From positions 53,507-117,506 of the forward strand of contig JAQBOA010000059.1 of NCBI GenBank assembly GCA_028288305.1: a stretch of DNA of 64,000 bases, read 5' to 3'. Positions 1-8,197 of this stretch are shown in pieces. The notes under the pieces are model-generated. The model searched no databases and was not told the DNA's origin. It worked only from the letters and a program-made list of their open reading frames with translations. How positions within the stretch are numbered: position 1 is the stretch's first letter; every line of letters starts with the position of its first letter. Origin of the DNA: Mucilaginibacter sp. (lineage in GTDB: Bacteria > Bacteroidota > Bacteroidia > Sphingobacteriales > Sphingobacteriaceae). The translations under genes and the position numbers were made by a program.

Positions 1-1133
1 GGCGGGTCATATTTTAACGCCTTCAATTCATTTACAAGCGTTTTATGAGCGGTCCTGTCAGCAGGCAGGGGTGCTGCCTTCATTTCTGGCAGTAAAACAT
101 CCCACACAGCTTGCATCATCTTTTTTGTTTCCATGCTTTCGCTGGTAATGGCTACAACGGCATCCAAATGGGGTAAAACTATGCTGAATTGTCCATAAGC
201 GCCATCGGCACGAAATCCGCCCGGAGGGTTTAACCAAAACTGGTATCCATAGCCATATCCCCAGGTGCTGTCATTGTGGCCGTTATCAATATGTTTAGCC
301 GATGCTTCAGCCACCCACTCTTTGCTGATTACCTGTTTACCTTTCCACATACCTTTTTGCAGATATAGCTGACCAAATTTGGCAAGATCTTCCGTAGGCA
401 TACGCAAATGCGAAGCACCCATGTTTATACCTTCCCAGTTTGCACCCCAGGTAGTATTGACTATATCTAAGGGTTCGTATAAACGGGGTTTCAAATATTC
501 ATGAGCTGATTGTCCGGTTACTTTTTTAATAATGGCACTCAACATAAAGCTTGCGCCCGAATTATACATAAATTGGCTGCCTGGCTTAAAAACGACCGGC
601 AAGCTCAAAAATGTCTTTTCCCAGGGAACACCTGCAGGCGATGCTTCCAAAATAAGAATAGAATCTTTCCCATGCCCAACCGACATGCTTAGCAGATGCC
701 TTATTTTTAAGGCTGCCAGGTTATCACTTACCTCATTCGGTAAATATTCAGGGAAAAATTTAATTACAGGGTCATCTACAGTAATCAGCCCTTCACCAAC
801 AGCTAACCCAATGGCGGTGCTTGTAAAACTCTTGCTTACCGAATATAGTTGCATTCGGTGCTCAGCCGAGTAGGGCGCCCACCAGGCTTCGGCAACTACA
901 TTTCCGTGCCTCAATATCATTAAACTATGAAACTCCTGCCCACTTTGTTTAATGGCATCCAAAAATTTGCTGATCCCCGCCGAAGGAATCCCCTGCATCT
1001 CAGGTGTACTGCGGGGCAGTGAGTATCGATTTTTCGAAATGCTTTCATTGCCATAACTAAGCAGTGAAGGAAACAAGCCAAAGCCAAGTGATAATAATCC
1101 GGCTTCTTTTATAAATATACGTCTGTTAGGCAT
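1..1133 (-). CDS. Serine hydrolase, beta-lactamase/penicillin-binding family (3' end beyond window)
   Basis: Reads leftward from an ATG at 1133 and is still open at base 1, so the C-terminus is missing; 377 codons are visible. The N-terminus (NRRIFIK then a hydrophobic stretch) resembles a Tat or Sec export signal. The class C beta-lactamase/D-aminopeptidase fold is indicated by an SxxK motif (SVSK, Ser98/Lys101) in LYSVSKSFTS and a YNS motif (MYNSGAS) further on. Such proteins are periplasmic esterases, peptidases or beta-lactamase-like hydrolases; the substrate cannot be told from sequence. It lies upstream of no obvious partner and is separated from the AraC regulator by about 120 bases. 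Confidence 0.85.
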   Translation of the reverse strand, partial: MPNRRIFIKEAGLLSLGFGLFPSLLSYGNESISKNRYSLPRSTPEMQGIPSAGISKFLDAIKQSGQEFHSLMILRHGNVVAEAWWAPYSAEHRMQLYSVSKSFTSTAIGLAVGEGLITVDDPVIKFFPEYLPNEVSDNLAALKIRHLLSMSVGHGKDSILILEASPAGVPWEKTFLSLPVVFKPGSQFMYNSGASFMLSAIIKKVTGQSAHEYLKPRLYEPLDIVNTTWGANWEGINMGASHLRMPTEDLAKFGQLYLQKGMWKGKQVISKEWVAEASAKHIDNGHNDSTWGYGYGYQFWLNPPGGFRADGAYGQFSIVLPHLDAVVAITSESMETKKMMQAVWDVLLPEMKAAPLPADRTAHKTLVNELKALKYDP

Positions 1134-1252
1134 GAAAGGTAACTGTGTGGAATATGAAGTGAATGTAGAGCGAATTTTTTATAATTTTTTGATTGTCATA
1201 CAATATTTACTTTGTAAAGTATACCTTTTGATATGAAGTAATAAAGGCACAA

Positions 1253-2080
1253 CTAACTTACCTTGGATGGCGAAACACCATAAGCTTTTTTAAACGCAAA
1301 CGAAAAATGGGAAAAGTCTTTAAAGCCAACTTCCATATATACATCGGATGATTTCCGACCTTTTTGCTTGATCAGGAAATACGCGTCGTTCAACCGTTTT
1401 TGCTGTAGCCAGCGGTTTGGCGAAGTGTTAAAAATCTTTTCAAAATCTCTTTTAAATGTAGCAAGGCTGCGACCGGTAAGATAGGCAAAGCGGTTAATGT
1501 CCACATTAAATTTGTAGTGCTCGTTCATGTAGGCTTCGAGGTCAATTTTCCCTGGTTCACTGAAATCAAACAATACATCTTTTAAAATGGGATTGGTTTC
1601 CAGCAAAATCATTACGGCCTCTTTCACCTTTAAGGTGGTGATCATTTTGTTAAAATTGCTGGTGCCGTTAATGTATGGAGTTAATGACTCAATGTAATTT
1701 TTAAACAGGCTATTAGGTTGTAAGAGTAATGTATTTTCACCGATATAGGGCTGGTTCATATGCAGGTGGTTTTCGGTACTTATTGCGCGCAGGGTATCCT
1801 GATCCATTCGAATAGATATCGACTTGAACTCTCCATCCGGAGGCGGCTGTTTAACAAACCGGGAAAGCTGATTTTTTCTGAAAAATCTAAAATCACCTTC
1901 CTTAAAATGATAAGTTTTATCCTTAAGATATAATATCTGGCTGCCCGACAGAATATAACTAAATATATGTTCAGGTACAAAATGTTCTCCTTCCCTGCTT
2001 ATATGATCATAACAGGAATAGAGGATTTGCTGCATTCCTTTATCTTCTTTATGTTTAAACATAACCCTAAAGTATAACAA
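1253..2080 (-). CDS. AraC family transcriptional regulator
   Basis: A 275-residue protein with a cupin-like sensing region in the N-terminal half and two helix-turn-helix motifs in the last 100 residues (FAYLTGRSLATFKRDFEK, then DVYMEVGFKDFSHFSFAFKKAYGVSPS), the hallmark of AraC/XylS DNA-binding domains. Several Met codons occur early (residues 1, 7 and 16); Met16 (MQQILYSCYD) may be the real start because homologous family members usually begin close to the sensing domain. It lies 40 bases downstream of an SDR oxidoreductase gene on the same strand, so the SDR is a likely target. The inducer is unknown. Confidence 0.85.
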   Translation of the reverse strand: MLYFRVMFKHKEDKGMQQILYSCYDHISREGEHFVPEHIFSYILSGSQILYLKDKTYHFKEGDFRFFRKNQLSRFVKQPPPDGEFKSISIRMDQDTLRAISTENHLHMNQPYIGENTLLLQPNSLFKNYIESLTPYINGTSNFNKMITTLKVKEAVMILLETNPILKDVLFDFSEPGKIDLEAYMNEHYKFNVDINRFAYLTGRSLATFKRDFEKIFNTSPNRWLQQKRLNDAYFLIKQKGRKSSDVYMEVGFKDFSHFSFAFKKAYGVSPSKVS

Positions 2081-2119
2081 ATAGAATTGCTGCAGACGTT
2101 TACAGCAATTCTATTTTAT

Positions 2120-3004
2120 TTATTTTTTTGGTCCGTAAAATTGTTTACCAAGCTCGGTTTCCAAAAAGTTTTCTGCTTCGTCATGGTCGGTGGATATACT
2201 TACCGGCAACCATTTTTCCATTTCGGCTTTTCGTGCGGCATCTGCTTGTTTTAACATACTAATTGCTTCGCTTCCTAATACTAAATGCACTGGTGGGTTT
2301 GGATTTTCTACTAATTCAATCATTACTTTTGCTGCCTTATCGGGATCACCCATCGGAATAAATTTACCGCTTGTAAAGATGTTTGCCCGTTGATCGACAG
2401 TTGTTTCATAGCCTTCCACATGAGGGGCATAACTCATTGATGAGCCGGCCCAATCAGTACGGAATCCACCTGGTTCCACACAAGTAACATAAATACCCAA
2501 TGGTGCTACTTCTTTGGCCAACGCCTCACTAAAACCGCCTAGTCCAAATTTAGCTGCCTGGTACATAGTTAACCCCGCGTTGCCTACTCTGCCCCCGATT
2601 GAACTAATTTGCAGGATATGTCCCGAGCGCTGCTTACGCATATAAGGCAATACAGCACGGGTTATTTCAATTGGCGCATACAGGTTTGTTTCCAGCTGGC
2701 TGCGCACCTGTTCATCAGTATAAGCTTCTGCAGCGCCGGTAATACCAAACCCGGCATTATTTACCAGTACGTCAATTTTACCAAAATGATCTACTGCATT
2801 TGCTACGGCCTGGTATACTTGATCGTGTTGTGTAACATCAAGCTTTATAGGATAAATTTGTTCCGCGTATTTTTCAACCAGGTCATTTAATTGTTCAGGG
2901 TTACGTGCTGTGGCTGCAACCTTGCCACCATTTGCCAAAACTGCTTCTGTAAGGCTGCGCCCCAATCCCCGGGAGCTACCTGTTATAAACCAAATTTTTG
3001 TCAT
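2120..3004 (-). CDS. SDR family oxidoreductase
   Basis: A 294-residue classical short-chain dehydrogenase. The NAD(P)-binding TGSSRGLG motif is at residues 8-15, NNAG follows near residue 82, and the catalytic Ser...YxxxK is present as SSIGG...YQAAK. The C-terminal extension of about 40 residues is longer than the 250-residue norm, as in the subgroup often paired with AraC regulators. The substrate is unknown. The AraC gene follows on the same strand and a -7-like box lies 22 bases upstream of the ATG. Confidence 0.88.
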   Translation of the reverse strand: MTKIWFITGSSRGLGRSLTEAVLANGGKVAATARNPEQLNDLVEKYAEQIYPIKLDVTQHDQVYQAVANAVDHFGKIDVLVNNAGFGITGAAEAYTDEQVRSQLETNLYAPIEITRAVLPYMRKQRSGHILQISSIGGRVGNAGLTMYQAAKFGLGGFSEALAKEVAPLGIYVTCVEPGGFRTDWAGSSMSYAPHVEGYETTVDQRANIFTSGKFIPMGDPDKAAKVMIELVENPNPPVHLVLGSEAISMLKQADAARKAEMEKWLPVSISTDHDEAENFLETELGKQFYGPKK

Positions 3005-3025
3005 TGTTTTAAATTTTAATTAAGA

Positions 3026-3033
3026 CAAATGTA
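3026..3033 (-). promoter_or_regulatory. Candidate -7 promoter box for the SDR/AraC pair
   Basis: On the minus strand this reads TACATTTG, an exact match to the Bacteroidota -7 consensus TAnnTTTG, 22 bases before the SDR start codon. No clear TTG lies at the expected -33 distance, so the call rests on the -7 box and its position only. Confidence 0.4.
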
Positions 3034-3230
3034 ACATTGTATACAGCCGTTAGTTTTGTTTAAAAGCTCAATTTATTTTGTTAAAAAGCTCATAACATAA
3101 TTGTGATAATCAATATTTCAAAATTTTAGTATATCTGCCTGATAATTAAATACGAGTCGCTATATTTCTTTAAAAATAATATTATAGTAATTGATTTTAA
3201 TTTTTTTAATTTTATATTAAATTCTCACCC

Positions 3231-4742
3231 ATGGAAAATATTTCTTTAGAAAAGCAAACAATAAGAATTTTGTTCCTGGCATCAGAACCCAGCAATGCCG
3301 GGAAGTTACGTTTGGGAGCAGAGCTGCAGGAAGTTAGAAACAGATTATCAACAAATTCATTATTTGAAATAAAAGACAGACAAGCCGTTAAACCGGATGA
3401 TGTACTTCAAACCATTTTGAATTACAAACCACATATTGTACATTTTTCCGGGCATGGACAAAATACAGGTGAAATTTGTTTTGAAGATGAAAAAGGGGAT
3501 TCAAAGACTATCCCACCCGATGCACTGGCTTCATTGTTTAAGCTGGTAAATGATTACGTAAAATGTGTACTTGTAAATACTTGCTTTTCTGAAAAACAGG
3601 CGAAAGCCATATCTCAATATGTGCCTATTGTTATAGGAACCAGGAAGGAAATTTCTGATAGCGCAGCTATAAAATTTTCTACAGGATTTTATACCGCCTT
3701 AGATCCGGACCTCTCACAAAAAAGCCTTGTAAAAGCTTTTGACAGCGGTTGCATAGCTATAAGATTTGAAAACTTACCAGAAAACTTAACCCCAATTATG
3801 ATTGAAGGCTCTCCCGAAGTAAGGTTTTCGTCGGAGGTTGATACAGCATTTCTGTCGGTTTCTAAAGCAAAGGGACATGTTTTTACAGCATTACACAGGG
3901 GTCTTACGCTAACCGGAAAAAAAATGGGCCTGCCTGATGAAATTGTTTCGAAAATATTAGATGAAAAGGTTGCCAGGTTAGAATTACATGATGTTGGTGT
4001 AATTGAATATGAACAATATTTAAAAGATATACTAAAAGATGAATATCCCCTTTCTGATACATCAACATTAGCGTTATTGCAATTAAAAAATGGATTAGAC
4101 CTTACCAATGAAGATGTTGATTTTATTACAAAAAAGATTTTATCTGATCCAAATTTAGCTTCTGCCGAAAAATGGTATGACAGGGCTAAAGTGCAGTACG
4201 AGCTGAATAATATGGAAAAAGCTATAGCGTATTTCACTGAGTCTATTGAAAAGGATTCAGATTATTCGGGTGCATATTATGAAAGAGGTTATTGTTATGA
4301 TAAAGTAGGCGAATTTAATGCTGCAATTCAAGATTTCACTAAAGCTATTGAGTTTAATAATAAATGGGAAGTAAGTAGCTTGAGCTTAGCTTATTACAGC
4401 CGTGCAAGGGCATACCATGCCATTAAATCAGATGACCAAAACGAACAGAATGAATTATTGTTGCTCGCTCTTAAGGATTGGAATAAGTCGATTGAATTGA
4501 ATCCAAACGACTCTGAAGCATATTATGGCAGAGCATTAGTGTATGATAATTTAAATGATTTAGAAAAAGCCATTATTGACTTTAAAAAATCATACGAAAT
4601 GAGTAGTACTGATGAAAGAAAAAGAAATAATATAATTTACCTGGCAAAATGTTATCACACACTTGGAATAACAGAGGAATTTGAAAAATGGATGAAACTT
4701 CTCAAGGGTGATACCTCAGATACACTTGTTGTTGAAAGCTAA
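3231..4742 (+). CDS. CHAT-domain caspase-like protease with C-terminal TPR repeats
   Basis: 503 residues in three parts. Residues about 10-190 form a CHAT (caspase HetF associated with TPRs) domain with both catalytic residues visible: His75 in HFSGHG and Cys118 in NTCFSE. Residues about 225-310 (pattern YEQYL...YPLSD...LLQLKNGLDLTNEDVDFI) resemble a small helical module seen in multidomain signalling proteins of cyanobacteria and other bacteria. Residues about 313-495 carry four or five TPR repeats (AKVQYELNNMEKAIAYFTESI and similar). There is no signal peptide or membrane segment, so it is probably a cytosolic cysteine protease. It is followed after 40 bases by a Trypco1-domain gene, with which it likely forms an operon. 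CHAT and Trypco domains co-occur in bacterial conflict systems; the target and trigger here are not known. Confidence 0.85.
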   Translation: MENISLEKQTIRILFLASEPSNAGKLRLGAELQEVRNRLSTNSLFEIKDRQAVKPDDVLQTILNYKPHIVHFSGHGQNTGEICFEDEKGDSKTIPPDALASLFKLVNDYVKCVLVNTCFSEKQAKAISQYVPIVIGTRKEISDSAAIKFSTGFYTALDPDLSQKSLVKAFDSGCIAIRFENLPENLTPIMIEGSPEVRFSSEVDTAFLSVSKAKGHVFTALHRGLTLTGKKMGLPDEIVSKILDEKVARLELHDVGVIEYEQYLKDILKDEYPLSDTSTLALLQLKNGLDLTNEDVDFITKKILSDPNLASAEKWYDRAKVQYELNNMEKAIAYFTESIEKDSDYSGAYYERGYCYDKVGEFNAAIQDFTKAIEFNNKWEVSSLSLAYYSRARAYHAIKSDDQNEQNELLLLALKDWNKSIELNPNDSEAYYGRALVYDNLNDLEKAIIDFKKSYEMSSTDERKRNNIIYLAKCYHTLGITEEFEKWMKLLKGDTSDTLVVES

Positions 4743-4782
4743 CCATTTAGAACTCGTAAAATAATTCTTTTTAAATATTTAA

Positions 4783-5124
4783 ATGAAACAATTATTACAA
4801 CTTAGAGCAAATGATGGAACTGACTTATACATTGAAGTCAGTGAAACACCTGTAGATAATTCGCTGAGAGGTAGTTCAAACCTTGAAGATAGGGGAGTTA
4901 TTGAAAGTGCCCAGCAAAGCTTTGATAGAGCATTACAACCGCTCAATGAGATATCAAACAGTATAATTAACTGCATAAAAAATATATCAAATTCTCCGCA
5001 GGAAGTTGAAGTTGAATTAGGCCTAAAGTTTACTGCCAAAGCAGGAATAATATTAACAAGTTTGGATAGCGAAGCACATTTGCGGGTTTCTTTAAAATGG
5101 AAAAACGAAAAAGTGGATAGTTAG
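4783..5124 (+). CDS. Trypco1 (trypsin-co-occurring domain 1) family protein, CU044_2847-like
   Basis: A 113-residue soluble protein matching the Trypco1/CU044_2847 pattern along its length: an N-terminal strand pair (DGTDLYIEV), a central amphipathic helix (AQQSFDRALQPLNEISNSI), then EVEVELGLKFTAKAGI and a final strand ending in RVSLKW. No catalytic residues are evident. Family members are known from comparative genomics to sit beside trypsin-like, CHAT or STAND-type proteins in predicted conflict systems, where they are thought to be adaptors or effector-associated parts. Here the neighbour is the CHAT-TPR protease 40 bases upstream on the same strand. Being its substrate, inhibitor or adaptor is inference. 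Confidence 0.8.
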   Translation: MKQLLQLRANDGTDLYIEVSETPVDNSLRGSSNLEDRGVIESAQQSFDRALQPLNEISNSIINCIKNISNSPQEVEVELGLKFTAKAGIILTSLDSEAHLRVSLKWKNEKVDS

Positions 5125-5170
5125 TCTGTAGCCACCTCACTTAGAGCCTTTATCAATGTCATTTTAGTTT

Positions 5171-5268
5171 TGTCATGCCGAGCCTCGTCGAAGCATATGT
5201 GGTGGCCTGTACGCTATGCACATCGTCCAGGCCTTTGCGCACACCCTTCGACAGGGCTGCCAATGACA
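5171..5268. repeat. REP-like palindromic element
   Basis: The two ends are imperfect inverted repeats. The left arm begins TGTCATGCCGAG and includes GTCGAAG; the right arm includes CTTCGACAGGGC and ends AATGACA. The reverse complement of the right arm aligns with the left over about 40 bases. The ends recall the dispersed TGTCATnnCGA palindromes of Bacteroidota genomes, another of which occurs at 14281-14375. Confidence 0.6.
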
Positions 5269-5390
5269 CATCGTATAATATACTGATTATGAGACATATA
5301 TAAAAATGTCATTTTCAATGCAATTGTTTGCACGCAAAAATAGGTTACTCAGGATGACACCCTTTTTTTGTCATTCACTTTTATAGACGA

Positions 5391-5452
5391 TGATTATTCA
5401 TAAATTGTATTTTTTAAGGCACTCATGAGCGCTTACCGTTTAGGTGAGGCTT
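5391..5452. repeat. Dispersed intergenic repeat, copy 1
   Basis: About 62 bases that resemble 48147-48209: shared GATTATTCA, TTTTTTAAGG, TCATGAG, CCGTTTAG and GGCT blocks occur in the same order and nearly the same spacing. The second copy contains the stop codon of kdsA. Confidence 0.55.
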
Positions 5453-5517
5453 ACATTTGTCATAATTCCCCCCTTAAATTGTCATGGGTTGCACCCTTTA
5501 AAATTTACAAATACTTG

Positions 5518-5525
5518 TAAGTTTG
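5518..5525 (+). promoter_or_regulatory. Candidate -7 promoter box for the VOC-to-MATE operon
   Basis: TAAGTTTG matches TAnnTTTG exactly and lies 36 bases before the preferred ATG of the VOC gene. The nearest upstream TTG (5489-5491) is 26 bases away, longer than usual, so the -33 element is doubtful. Confidence 0.45.
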
Positions 5526-5561
5526 TTAAGTTCAATAATAAACTTAACTAAACAAAACCTC

Positions 5562-5981
5562 ATGACACAAATTAATGCTTATGTAGGCTTTAACGGCGAG
5601 TGCCGCAAAGCCATGGAATTTTACCAGGAATGTATCGGGGGTGAATTAATCTTTCAAACCGTAGGCGAATCACCAATAGCAAATCAGTGCCCGGAGGCTA
5701 TGAAAGGCCATGTTTTGCATTCTTCATTAACCAAAGGCCCTTTGCTGTTAATGGCAACAGATATGGTTGGGCCTGACGGCTTCATAAAAGGCAATAACGT
5801 TGCGCTGTCGTTAAATTGCAGCAGTGAAGAGGAAATCAATACCTTTTATTCCAAACTGTCGGCAGGTGGAAAAATATTCGACCCTTTAAAACCTTCTTTT
5901 TGGGGATCGCTTTTCGGATGTTTTACCGATAAATTTGGTATAAACTGGATGCTGAATTATGATATGAACCTCAAAAATTAA
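5562..5981 (+). CDS. VOC family protein, PhnB/glyoxalase-like
   Basis: 139 residues from ATG 5562 (MTQINAYVGF). An in-frame TTG at 5523 would add 13 residues but overlaps the candidate promoter, so the later start is preferred. The sequence has the paired beta-alpha-beta-beta-beta pattern of the vicinal oxygen chelate superfamily: INAYVGFNGECRKAMEFYQE, FQTVGESP and a closing FGCFTDKFGINWMLNY, typical of the PhnB-like branch. The activity of most such proteins is undefined. It opens a same-strand run of small stress/xenobiotic-type genes. Confidence 0.85.
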   Translation: MTQINAYVGFNGECRKAMEFYQECIGGELIFQTVGESPIANQCPEAMKGHVLHSSLTKGPLLLMATDMVGPDGFIKGNNVALSLNCSSEEEINTFYSKLSAGGKIFDPLKPSFWGSLFGCFTDKFGINWMLNYDMNLKN

Positions 5982-5991
5982 ATCCTATAAA

Positions 5992-6372
5992 ATGAAACCT
6001 AAAACCATCAAAATAATTTACTGGGTAGTAACAATTCTTTTCGCACTGGCAATGCTCGGCGATGCTTTCGGAGGCATAACAAAACAGGAAGCGGGAGTAG
6101 TGGTTCTTAAGCACCTGGGTTATCCGCTTTATAATATGCCGCTATTCGGAGTTGCAAAACTATTAGGTGCTATTGCTATTCTGCAACCAAAATTTCGTAC
6201 AATAAAAGAATGGGCTTATGCCGGTTTTGCTTTTACATTTATAAGTGCAATAGCATCCAGAGCAATAGTAGGTGATCCTTTTGGGGATTTAATCCCGCCT
6301 TTCATTATGCTTGCCATAATGTTTGTATCCTATTTTTTATGGAAAAGGGTTGAAAGTTTAAAAGCGGTTTGA
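5992..6372 (+). CDS. DoxX family membrane protein
   Basis: 126 residues, mostly hydrophobic, with four predicted membrane helices (WVVTILFALAMLGDAFGG, LFGVAKLLGAIAIL, EWAYAGFAFTFISAIAS, PFIMLAIMFVSYFLW). The GVAKLLGAIAIL and KEWAYAGFAF segments are typical of DoxX-like proteins. It starts 10 bases after the VOC gene and is a paralogue of 7805-8194 in the same gene run. The function of this subfamily is unknown. Confidence 0.82.
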   Translation: MKPKTIKIIYWVVTILFALAMLGDAFGGITKQEAGVVVLKHLGYPLYNMPLFGVAKLLGAIAILQPKFRTIKEWAYAGFAFTFISAIASRAIVGDPFGDLIPPFIMLAIMFVSYFLWKRVESLKAV

Positions 6373-6403
6373 CCTAAAATCCAGGCCAATACATTGATAC
6401 GAT

Positions 6404-6925
6404 ATGGAAACATTAGATAGAAATTCAAAAGTTCGGAGAGAAGCTGATGAAACATTAGCTCAATTAATACAGCTTTTATCAAAATTTAACCAGGAACAAT
6501 TAAATACTGTTCCTTTTGAAGGTAGCTGGACAGCAGGCCAGCTTGCTAAGCACATGATTATTTCGGATGGTGGCTTTGTAGAAATGATGAATGGCCCCGT
6601 TAAGGAAACACAACGAAAGGTTGACGAGATGGCATCAAAGATCAAAACCGATTTTCTAAACTTTGATATTAAAATGTCTTCTCCTGATTTTATTGTTCCA
6701 GCATTGATCAATTATAAAAAAGAGGAAGTAATTGACTCGCTAAACAAAATTAAATATGACCTGAATAAAAGCTTTGATACAATTGATCTGACAAAAACTT
6801 GCACTGCGTTTGAACTTCCTGTATATGGTTTTTTAACAAGACTGGAGGCGGTTTATTTTATCATTTATCATACGCAAAGGCATATTCATCAGTTACAGAA
6901 AATATACCAAAAAATTATTGAATGA
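6404..6925 (+). CDS. DinB family protein (DinB/YfiT-like putative metalloenzyme)
   Basis: 173 residues with the four-helix DinB/YfiT layout. Candidate metal-binding histidines are in the first helix pair (GQLAKHMIIS) and the last helix (YHTQRHIHQLQKI), matching the three-His pattern of the family. Members are thiol-transferase-like or uncharacterised enzymes induced by stress. It is in the same operon-like run as DoxX, AHSA1 and MATE genes. Confidence 0.83.
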   Translation: METLDRNSKVRREADETLAQLIQLLSKFNQEQLNTVPFEGSWTAGQLAKHMIISDGGFVEMMNGPVKETQRKVDEMASKIKTDFLNFDIKMSSPDFIVPALINYKKEEVIDSLNKIKYDLNKSFDTIDLTKTCTAFELPVYGFLTRLEAVYFIIYHTQRHIHQLQKIYQKIIE

Positions 6926-7013
6926 ACAGCGAAAATTTCACCGGTCGGTTTACCATGCAGTAAATTTTTGTGACGAGTCTTGATAAATCCGCCTTGAATT
7001 AATATAATAAAAC

Positions 7014-7547
7014 ATGGAACAGCAACATAAATTGAATAACGAACCACAAGGTGAAGAACTTGTTATTACCCGCGTATTTAACGCACCCCGCGACGTGGTT
7101 TTCAAAATGTGGACTGAAGTTAAGCACCTGGGAAAATGGTGGGGACCTAAAGGCTTTAATGTCATTGTGAAGAAGTTTGACTTGCAGCCTGGCGGAATAT
7201 TTCACTATTGTATGGCAGGTGATGGTTTTGAAATGTGGGGCAGGTTTATTTTCCTGGAAATCGTTGAACCAGAGAAAATAGTATTTATCATTTCTTTTTC
7301 TGATAAGGATGGCAAGATAACCCGGGCACCGTTTAGCGTTACATGGCCGCTGGAAGTTATGAATATACTAACACTTACTGAGCAGGATGGAAAAACAACT
7401 CTTACGCTTAGAGGGTGGGCCTATAATGCAACAGACGCTGAACGCAAAGATTTCGAAGCCGGATTTGAATCAATGAACCAAGGTTTTGGCGGTACTTTTG
7501 ACCAGCTTGATGAATACCTGGCGAAGATTTATGTTAATAAGATATAA
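7014..7547 (+). CDS. SRPBCC domain protein, AHSA1-like
   Basis: 177 residues with the START/Bet v1-like AHSA1 signature: RVFNAPRDVVFKMWTEVKHLGKWWGPKGF near the N-terminus and a C-terminal helix DFEAGFESMNQGFGGTFDQLDEYL. These proteins bind hydrophobic ligands or act as Hsp90 co-chaperone-like domains in eukaryotes; bacterial ones are mostly uncharacterised. It is frequently linked to DinB and VOC genes in Bacteroidota, as here. Confidence 0.87.
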   Translation: MEQQHKLNNEPQGEELVITRVFNAPRDVVFKMWTEVKHLGKWWGPKGFNVIVKKFDLQPGGIFHYCMAGDGFEMWGRFIFLEIVEPEKIVFIISFSDKDGKITRAPFSVTWPLEVMNILTLTEQDGKTTLTLRGWAYNATDAERKDFEAGFESMNQGFGGTFDQLDEYLAKIYVNKI

Positions 7548-7804
7548 ATAAATCAATTTGGGCCCTTGCAAACATCCCGGAAAGACACAGTAATATTAGT
7601 CAGCGGAACATTGTTTCAGCTTTTAAACAAATGGGCATAATTGATAAATAGCGGATTATTGTAAATCCTGTTATATTAGGGGCTGCAAAACTTAAATTTA
7701 TGAAGAGTTTGACAAAAAACACTGAAGCTTCGTTATAAAAAGATTCAGTCAGTACCTGCACTTATTATCAACCAAATTAATAACCTTAAATCATTAAAAA
7801 AAAA

Positions 7805-8194
7805 ATGAAAAAAATCAACATTATTTACTGGATTGTAACCGGCCTAATATTGGCATTGATGCTGTGGTCCGCAATTGGAAGTTTCATGGATAACCCTCAA
7901 GGTGCAAAAATGATGGCAGACTTAGGATACAAGCCCTATGTAATTCAGTTTTTGGCTGTAGCCAAGATATTGGGCATCATAGCCATCCTTGTTCCGGGTT
8001 TTCCGAGATTGAAAGAATGGGCCTATGCTGGATTTGCTTTTGACATGATCGGTGCAACCTATTCAATGTATGCATCAAAATTCCCGGTGAGCCAATGGGC
8101 GCCTATGTTTATATTCCTAGCCCTTTTAGCTCTCTCTTATATTTATTATCATAAAAAGTTAAAGGCATCTTCAACTAAAGATGCAACTGTATAA
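7805..8194 (+). CDS. DoxX family membrane protein (second copy)
   Basis: 129 residues with four membrane helices, clearly similar to 5992-6372 (both start MKxK..IIYW and share FLAVAKILGIIAILVPGF and KEWAYAGFAF-type segments). A tandem paralogue pair in one gene run suggests duplication. The MATE gene begins 3 bases after its stop, so the two are probably cotranscribed. Confidence 0.82.
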   Translation: MKKINIIYWIVTGLILALMLWSAIGSFMDNPQGAKMMADLGYKPYVIQFLAVAKILGIIAILVPGFPRLKEWAYAGFAFDMIGATYSMYASKFPVSQWAPMFIFLALLALSYIYYHKKLKASSTKDATV

Positions 8195-8197
8195 AAT

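Larger units (their letters stand above)
5125..5561. other. Intergenic stretch with palindromic repeats and a promoter
   Basis: No gene is supported in these 437 bases. They hold a roughly 98-base imperfect hairpin repeat (5171-5268), a second smaller TGTCAT...ATGACA inverted pair (about 5307-5359), a block shared with the kdsA 3' end (about 5391-5452), and a candidate promoter for the next operon at 5518-5525. Confidence 0.6.

Noticed and set aside
510..873. Two short plus-strand frames at the left end
   Set aside because: They lie opposite the serine hydrolase, whose SxxK motif is in the minus frame there.
3689..4237. A 182-residue open frame antisense to the CHAT gene
   Set aside because: It lies wholly inside the CHAT coding region on the opposite strand, with no recognisable domain and a composition typical of an antisense shadow.
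5125..5561. A CRISPR array or small RNA
   Set aside because: The repeats are single palindromes, not regularly spaced direct repeats, and no conserved RNA structure was recognised.
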